From NCBI RefSeq assembly GCF_001761485.1, contig NC_090772.1, positions 434,001 through 498,000 of the forward strand: a stretch of 64,000 nucleotides of DNA. The letters run 5' to 3'. Below the pieces are notes generated by a model. It was not told the origin of the DNA. It saw only the letters and a program-made list of their open reading frames with translations, and searched no databases. This document shows, piece by piece, positions 29,827 to 38,052 of the stretch (its first letter is position 1; each line of letters starts with the position of its first letter). The translations under genes were made by a program, and so were the position numbers. Source of the DNA: Yarrowia lipolytica (taxonomy: Eukaryota > Ascomycota > Dipodascomycetes > Dipodascales).

Positions 29827-30133
29827 ACACAGTAGCAAGCGTAAAAGGCGGCCGAGGCCACCGAGAGAACAGCGTAGCAGGGCGCGTAGTCACCACAGGG
29901 GACGCAGAACCAAACCAATGACGAAGAAGAACCACAAGGAGAAGTTTTCAAAGGCAATGCAAATGAAGAGGGCAATGGAAGGATTGAGATTAGAGAACTG
30001 GAGACTGGAGTGGCGTTTTCCCGATGAACGAACAAACACGCGAAGCTATGTGGACCAACATACAACACGGACTGAACCAGGTTTTTTTATGATTTTTTTA
30101 CTGGAAATAGGTACGTGCCAAGTTGGACCATGA
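29813..30133 (+). CDS. possible third LINE ORF, basic 106-residue protein
   Basis: The ATG at 29813 lies 14 bases inside the end of ORF2, in a different frame. The ORF runs 106 codons into the 3' tail. The first 65 residues are strongly basic (RHSSKRKRRPRPPREQRSRA, then SHHRGRRTKP and KKNHKEKF), like a nuclear-localisation or RNA-binding tail. The stop/start overlap resembles termination-reinitiation sites. It may be real, or only the basic-looking translation of a purine-rich 3' tail. Confidence 0.35.
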   Translation: MSESRHSSKRKRRPRPPREQRSRARSHHRGRRTKPMTKKNHKEKFSKAMQMKRAMEGLRLENWRLEWRFPDERTNTRSYVDQHTTRTEPGFFMIFLLEIGTCQVGP

Positions 30134-30247
30134 CACTAAACGTGTTTAATTAGTAATATTCGTGTAAGCGTACATTCATTTCAAAGGTTATTCTTTCACG
30201 GCAAAGTTATAATTAAATGAATGTATATGCAGAAAAAAAAAAAAAAA

Positions 30248-30902
30248 GACAACAAACGCAGTTAGGATAAGTTCATTCACGCAGCATTACTAAGAAACCA
30301 TAGACAACAGCCCATGATACCGAGATACGCAGCGAAAAACACATACTCGAAGTCTCAGTTGACCATTTAGGCAAATAGCAAAGTCTGAATCCGCCACACG
30401 TGGATTCGTGAGAGTTAGAACGAAGAGTAGGTTGGGTCCTGGCACGCTACTTCGGTGAAAAGTGTTGAAGAGTGGACTCACATGCGATGAGTACTGTGGT
30501 TAACATCTACTATACCTCGTGCGGCAACCGCTTGGGTTAAGGTCCAATCGGTATTGTACGTTGTGGTCTAGCCAACTACCGTGCTTTTATCGGAAATGTA
30601 GGTCTTACGATGATTTCGCTCATCAACTTCCACATGGCCAACGAACCTCCAATATGTCATCAAGTCCACTGAAAAAGAGCTCAGTTTTGTCAATGGCAGT
30701 GAGTGATGAGTTGAATTCTTTCAAATGGATAAATATACCATAATTTATACCGAGAGAAAGTGGTTTATTTGACAATAACCTAGAAGACCTAGACTCATTC
30801 TCTGCTTGTATCAGTGAAATCAGCCCCGAAGCTACATATTGATGAAAGAACAACTCGCAAAAACCTAGGGGCCCAGCTTTCAGTCACTAGGAGCTCAAAA
30901 CA
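30248..30902. other. intergenic after LINE
   Basis: No gene recognised. It starts with the putative second copy of the target-site duplication. Short ORFs only. Confidence 0.5.
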
Positions 30903-31420
30903 ATGCTGGAGAACACGGAAGCTGCAGATATTACCATCGTCTGTGAGGATGGAGAGCACTGCAAAGTCCACTGTTAAATCCTGAGCACATTATGGCCTGT
31001 ATCAAGAAATGATGAGCAATGACTGCATTGAGCGAGTTGACACGGTCTTCAAACTTGAAATGTCTTCAGATCTAACCAGATTGATAATCCATTTCATTTA
31101 CAAACAACAGACGGACCTGAACTCGAGTCAAGCTCCCATTTTCTCAGGATCTCCGACATGTACAGGCTACCAGGAACAGGAAAACTCGCTTCTGACACAA
31201 TCAGGAAGAATATCGAAGGAGAGACAGCAATAGCTCAACTAATCGAAGGCTGGAGACCCCTAGACAGGCTGAAAGCAATTAAATGAAGCAGATCTTTGCA
31301 AAGAGGATCGCTCAAAGCAAACCAAGGGGAAACCCAGACCCTTTCATGATAATGGACCATGAAACTCTCGTGGAACTGTTCTTTGATACTGTGGAATTGA
31401 GGATTGAGGACAACATAATT
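30903..31420 (+). pseudogene. decayed BTB/BACK-domain gene (relic 1)
   Basis: Reading three frames in order gives one protein-like trail. First comes MLENTEAADITIVCEDGEHC with a BTB start (ADITIVCEDG..KVH). Then FKLEMSSDLTRLIIHFIYKQ, a BTB helix with the usual IxFIYxxQ. Then FLRISDMYRLPGTGKLASDT with IRKNIEGETAIAQLIEGW, the BTB end and BACK start, and finally MDHETLVELFFDTVELR. At least five in-frame stops and two frame changes break it, so it is a non-functional host gene copy. The end matches a second relic at 60700-61163 (LVELYLDTIEI), so both come from one BTB family. It sits just downstream of the LINE. Confidence 0.72.
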
Positions 31421-31689
31421 CAATGCAATACATCTACATACTGTATTTCCTCAAAGTCGAGATAATGCGACCTTATGCCTGATAATCTCAATGATAGACA
31501 TTGATAAGGCAAGAAGGTCCGGAGTGAAAAATACATACACCGCTCATCAATACTCATTTATTCGTTACTCATGCACTCTTGTGAACGGTCATTACGGGTC
31601 AGTTCGCTGTACTGTTGGTAGAGTCTGCTTGACGTGCCCACTGCCACAACTCAACGATTCTACATGTCACAGCTTCATATCATGTCTTC

Positions 31690-33240
31690 TCACTGCTCTT
31701 TATCCCAAATTCTGACAGTGTGATCATCCCCAGCTGACGCAAACATGGGCCTAGTGGGATGCCACTGCACACAGTTGACGAGAGATGAATGACCCTGCAG
31801 AATGGCAATGAGATTCGCATCTGCGCGGTTCCACACGTACACTCTCGAGTCCTCGGATCCACTCAACACCAATGAGTCGTCGATTCCTCCGAAACACGAT
31901 CGAATCACACATCCACTGGGACTGTTGCCAATGTACCGTTGGCACAGTCTGAGCTTGCAAATGTCCCACAGCTGCAGCTCATGTACCCCATCGCCGGTCT
32001 TGGGGCCCATGAAGTTTATTAGGGCGTACCGGGAGTCGGCTGAAATGCTCACAGAGGTGGTTTTCTGGGACGTGGCAACTTCCGCAACCTCCTCAAACGT
32101 GACGAGATCGAAAACAACAAAGTTGTGCGCCGGACCGGGTCCTCCCACTGCCACCAGCCGCTTTCCATCGGGCGAAACGGCCGCATGAATGGCCTTGTAC
32201 TTCCATCGATGCACCTCGGTACAGTCTTCTGCTGACCACAAAATCATGGTAGCATCGTCGGCACACGACGTGATGAACCGTTTGCCATCAGGCAGCCATG
32301 CGCAGGAAACGGTGTGTGCATGAATTCCCTCAAAGACGTGAATCTGCTCACCAGTCTTGGCATTCCACAGACGGGCAGTCTTGTCTTGACTTCCGGACAA
32401 GATCATTGAGTCGTCAGGAGACCAGAGTGCCATCACTGGGGCGGAAGAGTGTCCTTGAAGACGTTTCTCGGCTGTATATGTGTCCAAATTCCAGATGATG
32501 ATAGACTTGTCACACGACACTGAGGCCAAGAACTTGCCGCAGTGCGAGAACTCAAGATTCCAAACCTCGTGCGAATGACCCTCCAACACATGGCTAACTC
32601 TGTCGGGAAACAAATCCGGTTGGCCCTTGTAGTCTTCGAAAAGAGACATTTGCTGCTGGGGTACCATGTGATAAGGGGCAGCCTTAGCAACCTGATGCTG
32701 CTGGGCCTGGGACAGCAATGTTGCCAGGCGGTACTCGGGGATCATTTCCGAGGGGGCTATGAAAGCCTGCAGCTGTGTTAGTAGCGCCACCCGCGACTTG
32801 GCAGCGTCACCGTCGAGAAGTCGCAGCACTGTTTCTCTTGTTTCGAACACATGGTTGGACAGAACGGCAAGTTCGTGTGTGTTGACGCCTAGAGGTGCTA
32901 GCTCTTCTCTAAGCACCCTCAATCCTCCCTTATCGTCGCCCTGGGCCAGAAGTTCCAGACAGTGTTGTTTGCGAATCAGAAAGCGGTACTCTGCCGGGTT
33001 TGTACCGCTTCTGAGAGTCACCCCATCAAAGTAGCGCTCGGCATCATCCCATTGACCGGAAGTGACGGCCTGACGAAGCTGGGCAACGTGAGGGGATTCC
33101 AACGAAATGTTGCTCTCGCTTTCCAGCGTCTCTGCGGTGGCTTTGTATCCCAGGTCGCCCAGCGCCTGCAGCAACAGACGGGTCATTTCGGTCGTGTTGT
33201 AGCCGCGGTACGTGACCGGTTGCCGTCCATTTCCATTCAT
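31690..33240 (-). CDS. GID7: GID7 / WDR26-like ubiquitin-ligase subunit
   Basis: 516 residues. LisH (MTRLLLQALGDLGYKATAET), then CTLH (HVAQLRQAVTSGQWDDAERY) and a CRA-like segment, precede seven WD40 blades from about residue 205 (EGHSHEVWNLEFSHCGKFLA, MILSGSQDKTARLWN, and GHSSLVNCVQWHPTRPMFAS at the end). This order is diagnostic for Gid7/WDR26, a subunit of the GID/CTLH E3 ligase that removes gluconeogenic enzymes after glucose return. The open frame continues 20 codons upstream with a basic PPRKKHKGLRHKS segment but reaches only a GTG. The ATG at 33240 was chosen. An upstream exon ending in this basic segment cannot be excluded. Confidence 0.88.
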   Translation of the reverse strand: MNGNGRQPVTYRGYNTTEMTRLLLQALGDLGYKATAETLESESNISLESPHVAQLRQAVTSGQWDDAERYFDGVTLRSGTNPAEYRFLIRKQHCLELLAQGDDKGGLRVLREELAPLGVNTHELAVLSNHVFETRETVLRLLDGDAAKSRVALLTQLQAFIAPSEMIPEYRLATLLSQAQQHQVAKAAPYHMVPQQQMSLFEDYKGQPDLFPDRVSHVLEGHSHEVWNLEFSHCGKFLASVSCDKSIIIWNLDTYTAEKRLQGHSSAPVMALWSPDDSMILSGSQDKTARLWNAKTGEQIHVFEGIHAHTVSCAWLPDGKRFITSCADDATMILWSAEDCTEVHRWKYKAIHAAVSPDGKRLVAVGGPGPAHNFVVFDLVTFEEVAEVATSQKTTSVSISADSRYALINFMGPKTGDGVHELQLWDICKLRLCQRYIGNSPSGCVIRSCFGGIDDSLVLSGSEDSRVYVWNRADANLIAILQGHSSLVNCVQWHPTRPMFASAGDDHTVRIWDKEQ

Positions 33241-33860
33241 TTTAGCCGATCCAAGTGCGCTTTTGTGGCGTAAGCCCTTGTGTTTTTTGCGAGGAGGCAC
33301 TGTGGATGATGATGTTATGTGGTGATAAAGTAGTCGCCAAAGTTTATTTGGCTGGTCGATACGAGATCAGGGATATGATGAGATAGATGGTGGTGGTTGC
33401 TGTTGTGGCGGATGTGGCGGATGTGGTCGCTAGTGTGTTGATGAACAAGTCCGACTGACGATATGGCAAGTCAAAGTGTATCGTGTGGATAAGGAAATTA
33501 AATTAGTCTTGGTGATTACGTAATATGGCGAGTGAGGGGTGCAAAGGGGTATGGGTGTGAAGCTGGAAATGTGGAGGGTACTTGGGTAGCGATTTCTGAA
33601 CGATTTGATGCCGATTACAGATGTTTCAACAGATTACTTTTTTCTAGCATGTCGCAGAAACAGTGGCCAAAGATAAGCTTCTATAACTGGGGTATTATTT
33701 ACAGGAGGTGTATTTGGAGTGCAATATGGGAGAGAGAGTGTGTGAGTGAGGTAGATAAAGTAAGTGCTGACATGTGCAAAGGGAATGCAAATAGTTCTAA
33801 CTATACCAAAACGTGTTACTGCTGGCCGCTTGAGCTAGCCAGTTTGTTAATGTGCAAATG
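33241..33860. other. intergenic, GID7 promoter / F-box 3' end
   Basis: Upstream region of GID7 and 3' flank of the F-box gene. No gene recognised. Confidence 0.5.
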
Positions 33861-35054
33861 TCAGAGGCGCCACGTGTGAAAATGGGGTCTTCCTTTGTCA
33901 TGCTGATAAAAGAACGGGCTTATACCATGTGTTTGCTGCTCTAGTCGTTGCTCAGGCGTCTGGGCATGATAGGAGGTTCCAGTTCGAAGGTCTGAAATCC
34001 ATGTGCTAATCTCGCCAGAAAGAACGAAATAATTGTCCAGTCCATCTTCAACATATCCCCGTCGATGGTCTCTGTTTGTGAGATCAATAAATGAACATTC
34101 CAGAATTGGAAAATTGGCATTCACAGCCAAATCACGAGTGCCGTCTATGTTTACAATGCCCAGGTCGATCCAGAACCGAACCCATTCGCCTACACGGACC
34201 ATTGCGTAGAGGAAACCATTGTAGACCTGATTGTAGCTGCATACTACTCTCCTGAGATTGAGCTCTGGGTATTTCAGCGAGATAGGCGGACCAATAGGTT
34301 TAGCAGAGCTGAGCCACTCTTGGGGATCCAGGGAGGATGGCGGAACACTCTCTGGGGTCAGATGGTAGAATTGGGAGCTGAAATTTGTTTCAATCGGGTC
34401 ATCTGCTTGACGTTTAACGTAGTAGACCATCAAGAAAGCCCCAGTATTGTTTGGTAGCAGGGTGACTTTGACGTTCTCATGCAGATAATGCTCGTTGGTG
34501 ACCACCCAAGTGCCATCTTCATCCCTGGAACAAAGACCCTTGTTGATCAGGTTGTGGTGCGATTTGTCGTTCAAATCTGAAATGTGCAGAAAGACGTCGT
34601 TCTCATCCAGAACCACTGGCGAGTAAAAGGCGTCTGGATGCCGGACCTTGATTTCTTCTGGATTTGGCCCTCTCATTGGATGAATCACCCCTGGTTGCTT
34701 TTTCACCTCTTCTGCAGCCACAGGTGGGCTCCATCTGCTGTCACGGGATCCTCGGGTGATCTGTCGTCTGGCATTCTCTTGATAGACATAACTCCATCCT
34801 CTCAGTTTGTTCTGGGACGCTTCAGTCCGAGCCACGATTGCTAGAGCGCACTTTTGCCATGAGCTAAGACCGGTTCCAGACTCGTTGAGAGTGATCCAGG
34901 GGACCCGTTCTAGAACTCGGCAACGAATCACGGTGGCGTCGAGATCAGTCCACATCATGGCGGCTCGCGAACATGTCTGACTAAGCGGAACCGCTGCTTC
35001 GAGTTCACAAAAGAGGAAAATGTTGAGCAGAATTTCGTTCGGTACTGTATCCAT
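33861..35054 (-). CDS. F-box protein
   Basis: 397 residues. The N-terminal 45 residues form an F-box: VPNEILLNIFLFCELEAAVP followed by LSQTCSRAAMMWTDLDATV, matching the LPxEIL..I...L....L..L..VCr..... pattern. An F-box docks on Skp1 in SCF ubiquitin ligases. The remaining 350 residues have no LRR or WD repeats that I can see; they contain beta-rich stretches and Trp/Tyr clusters that may form a substrate-binding module. The target is unknown. A decayed gene with a similar N-terminal motif lies at 43310-43960, hinting at a local family of such proteins. The ATG at 35054 is the first in frame. Confidence 0.72.
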   Translation of the reverse strand: MDTVPNEILLNIFLFCELEAAVPLSQTCSRAAMMWTDLDATVIRCRVLERVPWITLNESGTGLSSWQKCALAIVARTEASQNKLRGWSYVYQENARRQITRGSRDSRWSPPVAAEEVKKQPGVIHPMRGPNPEEIKVRHPDAFYSPVVLDENDVFLHISDLNDKSHHNLINKGLCSRDEDGTWVVTNEHYLHENVKVTLLPNNTGAFLMVYYVKRQADDPIETNFSSQFYHLTPESVPPSSLDPQEWLSSAKPIGPPISLKYPELNLRRVVCSYNQVYNGFLYAMVRVGEWVRFWIDLGIVNIDGTRDLAVNANFPILECSFIDLTNRDHRRGYVEDGLDNYFVLSGEISTWISDLRTGTSYHAQTPEQRLEQQTHGISPFFYQHDKGRPHFHTWRL

Positions 35055-36570
35055 TGATACTGAGACATTACAGTTATCGTCACAGAATTCGAGCGTCAGT
35101 GTCGGATTTTAAAGTGGTTCCTTTCTCACTGAAAGGGGGGGAGGGGATATATTGATGGCATTATGAACAATATCAGTGTAGAGGTTTTACAATCCGGACA
35201 ATTGACCTGAACATTTGTCATATTGGCTTTTCTTCTTATACAGTATATCCTGAACAGTGACAAGGCCGAACGTGCAAGTCTGATTGATTCATGCTGATCA
35301 TTTAATAATATGGCCTTACAAAGTCGTTCGACAGTTCTGTTTTTAAGAATCCGAAGTCTTGGTGGTCATAACAGGCCTCTCTATCGCTCTAGAACTGGAC
35401 GAACGTTGGGAGCGCCTTATAGTTGGTATAGAAAATGCACTAGAAGTTGGAATCGCAAAAAGCAACAGTTGGACAATCCTTTAGTGGATAGAAGAACTCT
35501 GCTTGTGTACCGCTATCTTGGATCAGTTCCAATGTCAGTTTAGCATTCATTAGGCACGTACATTTCCTGAGCTGGTATTACTGAACAGATCACTGAGATA
35601 TAGAACTGAAAGGTTCCCTGAGGAAATACTTCGTGTAGTTGTACAACGGATAGAATATAATCTCCCAGATAAACAAGAACCACAACTTCTCCTACAACCA
35701 TTTTGGTGGAGACTAGTACAAGTAGTACATACTGTGGCTTCCCCTTACGCTATCAATGTCGCACCCAGTGTCCCGGAAATGGCTTCCAGCCGCATGTCTC
35801 ACTCTACATTCCTGAAACCACGTCTCACAGTCCCAACTGTCAAATCAAAAGCGTTATTTCAGACACACCTTCCTCGTGGACCGCTTCCCCTCATAGGAGA
35901 GGCACACGCTCACTCTTCCCAGGGCCAGTTACACTTCTACCTCTGAACGATGCTTCTTCTTTGGACCACGGGTGATTATCAGTGAAGCCAATTGACAAAT
36001 ACACACTAAGACAGGTCTAAACATTGATCATCTGTACTGCGATGAGACTTCTTGCTATAATCGGACTACAAACACACTGCGCGCGTACAACTGTGACTTC
36101 TGAACGTGTCTCAGTAGCTACTAAAGCAATGCCCACCAAACATGACTCCTGCAATACGGCCCACCTTCTTCCTTGCGGGGAGCCCATCTATTCCACCAAT
36201 GGCCCCTGTATTTCCAAAGTCGTGGCCTGCTCCGCAAAAACGCTTCCTGTTGCGGAGATGGTGGCCAATTAACTCTAGCCCTGCATTCTCTCGCATACCA
36301 CGTGCACTATCTGGTGCAAGTATATGCGTCAATGCTTATCGAGATAATGAGCACGTGGGGACGCACGTGCAGAAACCAACGTGCGCATACCGTCGCGTGG
36401 GGAATTGTAGTGTTTTATTGGTTCTTCTGGGTTGCTATGGATACAGACTGGGTGAATGGAAGCCCCTTCAACCGTTACAAGTATTGTACAAATCTCTATA
36501 ATAAATTAACTAATATACTAGATGATGAATGAGGGTCCCAGTTAATGATTTGGATGAGAGCTCTCGCACA
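35055..36570. other. intergenic with possible coding relics
   Basis: 1.5 kb. A 131-codon frame without an initial ATG (35554-35946, plus) contains RFPEEILRVVVQRI, an F-box-like stretch. A 220-base minus-strand frame near 36111-36332 is Gly-rich and was not recognised. CACGTG-type words occur near 36300-36380. No intact gene seen. Confidence 0.4.
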
Positions 36571-38052
36571 CTAACTGAGCAAATCACTCACCTTGAGGAA
36601 TCCCCGATCCTTCTCCTTATCCTTCTGACCCAACATCAACAGGGTTCGGCTGGCCTCAAACGACTTTGTGTCCTCAATCTTGATGGCAGACTCAGGTAGA
36701 GCGAAACTGGTGGCAGTAGGTCCCATATTGGGAGTCATACTAGGGGTCATACTCGGGGTAGAGCCAGACTGGCCGCTAATCTGGGGAGTTCCAAACGAGA
36801 ACCGATCCAGAGGACTCATGCTGCCTACAGGAAGCATCATGGGGGTTCCTGAAATGGAAGAGGCAGGAGAACATAGGTTGGATGGGGGATTGGAGCCTCC
36901 GGAGTAACTCATGCTTCCTCGTGCCTTCTTCCCAGGCAGCTCGGGGCCATTGAGGTAGATCTGCTGTCCGTTTTCGACAGAATCCAGACACGCCTGCAGG
37001 TATCGCACGTATTCAACAGTAGCCTGAAGGATGGTGAGCTTGTGAAGTCCGGCATCGCCCCCTTCAGCCGCTATTGACTGTCTACAAGCAGGAACCAGCT
37101 GTTTGAGCGAGTCGAATTCCTCGTTCATTTTCGATCGTCGTCGTCGTTCGATGGCACTGTGGGCGGTTTTGCGGGCCGACTTTTTGAGTTCCTTGTCAGG
37201 TCGTGGCTTTTTGTTCACGTGGCCGGGCATGTGGGTCACGTGGCTGTTGTGTGTGGGGTTCATCATCGGGCTCTCCTCCTCCAGGGGATCCAAGCTCGAC
37301 AGCTTTCGCTTGGGCTGTTCGCTGTGTTGATGTTGTTGGTGGTGATGTTGTTGTTCATGTGCCTCGGCGGTCTTCTTGTCTTCGTCAGACGAGTCGCTGA
37401 AAACCTGCTGGTGCTGGTTGAGCGGTGGCAGGCCCGGCGAGCTCATGGCACTAATGGAGTTGCTGCGACTCATGGAATTGGTGCGCGATATGGAGTTGTT
37501 TCTACTGTTGGGCGCAGTGTTGACGTGCGGACTCATGTGGATGATGGTGCGCCGTCTGCCCGGAGGAGGAGGGAACTTGTTCTGATTCGAGGCCCCCGAA
37601 TCCGACGAGTTGGAGTCAATGAGCGGCGGAGGAAGCGACATGGGAGGCACCATGTTGCCAATGGAGGGAAGCGTCTTCTTGTACTCGTGCAGCGTGCCAC
37701 TGTGGGGCGGCGAAGGGATGTGTGGAGACGACATGTGCGGACGGTAGTGGGTCGGAGAAGCCGTGTTGGGGGTAGTAGGAGAAGGGTGTGTGTAGTAGTT
37801 GCCTGGGGGGTGTTGGCTGTAGTGTGGGTAACCTGGGGGCGGTGGCGGTGGAGGCGGTCTGGAGTGTGGATTGTGAGAAACCACCTCGGAGCCACCATAT
37901 ATATTGCTACGCTGACGACCCAAAACCTCCACACGTGGACACGAGCGCACGTGGGTAAAGTTAGTCGTGTGAGTGACGGTGTTTGTGTTTGGAGGGAGGT
38001 GAGGGCCCGCTTGAGCGGGGGGCAGGCCGGTTGTAGGGGACACCACGGCCAT
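36571..38052 (-). CDS. bHLH transcription factor
   Basis: 493 residues. A basic helix-loop-helix domain lies at about residues 290-355: the basic region ARKTAHSAIERRRRSKMNEE, helix 1 FDSLKQLVPACR, a loop with AAEGGDAG, and helix 2 LHKLTILQATVEYVRYLQAC. Glu in the basic ERRRR segment is the residue that contacts CAnnTG boxes. The 280 residues before it are Pro/His/Ser-rich, with poly-Pro (RPPPPPPPPG) and HQQ runs, probably an activation region. The rest is Ser/Pro/Met-rich. Ascomycete relatives of this type include sexual-development and metabolic regulators, but I cannot assign the target. The CACGTG-rich flanks suggest possible self-regulation only as an idea. Confidence 0.85.
   Translation of the reverse strand: MAVVSPTTGLPPAQAGPHLPPNTNTVTHTTNFTHVRSCPRVEVLGRQRSNIYGGSEVVSHNPHSRPPPPPPPPGYPHYSQHPPGNYYTHPSPTTPNTASPTHYRPHMSSPHIPSPPHSGTLHEYKKTLPSIGNMVPPMSLPPPLIDSNSSDSGASNQNKFPPPPGRRRTIIHMSPHVNTAPNSRNNSISRTNSMSRSNSISAMSSPGLPPLNQHQQVFSDSSDEDKKTAEAHEQQHHHQQHQHSEQPKRKLSSLDPLEEESPMMNPTHNSHVTHMPGHVNKKPRPDKELKKSARKTAHSAIERRRRSKMNEEFDSLKQLVPACRQSIAAEGGDAGLHKLTILQATVEYVRYLQACLDSVENGQQIYLNGPELPGKKARGSMSYSGGSNPPSNLCSPASSISGTPMMLPVGSMSPLDRFSFGTPQISGQSGSTPSMTPSMTPNMGPTATSFALPESAIKIEDTKSFEASRTLLMLGQKDKEKDRGFLKVSDLLS

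Larger units (their letters stand above)
23738..30247 (+). mobile_element. L1-like LINE (Ylli type), apparently whole
   Basis: A non-LTR retrotransposon with ORF1 (Zn-knuckle protein), ORF2 (endonuclease plus reverse transcriptase) and a roughly 400-nt 3' tail ending in A15 (30233-30247). There are no LTRs. Both ORFs are open from ATG to stop with no break, so the copy looks recent and possibly competent. The 5' boundary is uncertain. AAAGACA at 23731-23737 recurs at 30245-30251 across the A-tract and may be a 7-bp target duplication, which would put the 5' end near 23738 with a leader of only about 39 nt. If that is wrong, the element starts further left, after 23538. Ylli is named from memory of the known L1-clade LINE of Y. 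lipolytica. Confidence 0.9.

Noticed and set aside
36111-36332. Gly-rich minus-strand frame that looks partly protein-like
   Set aside because: No family recognised, plus-strand frames equally open; left as unassigned.
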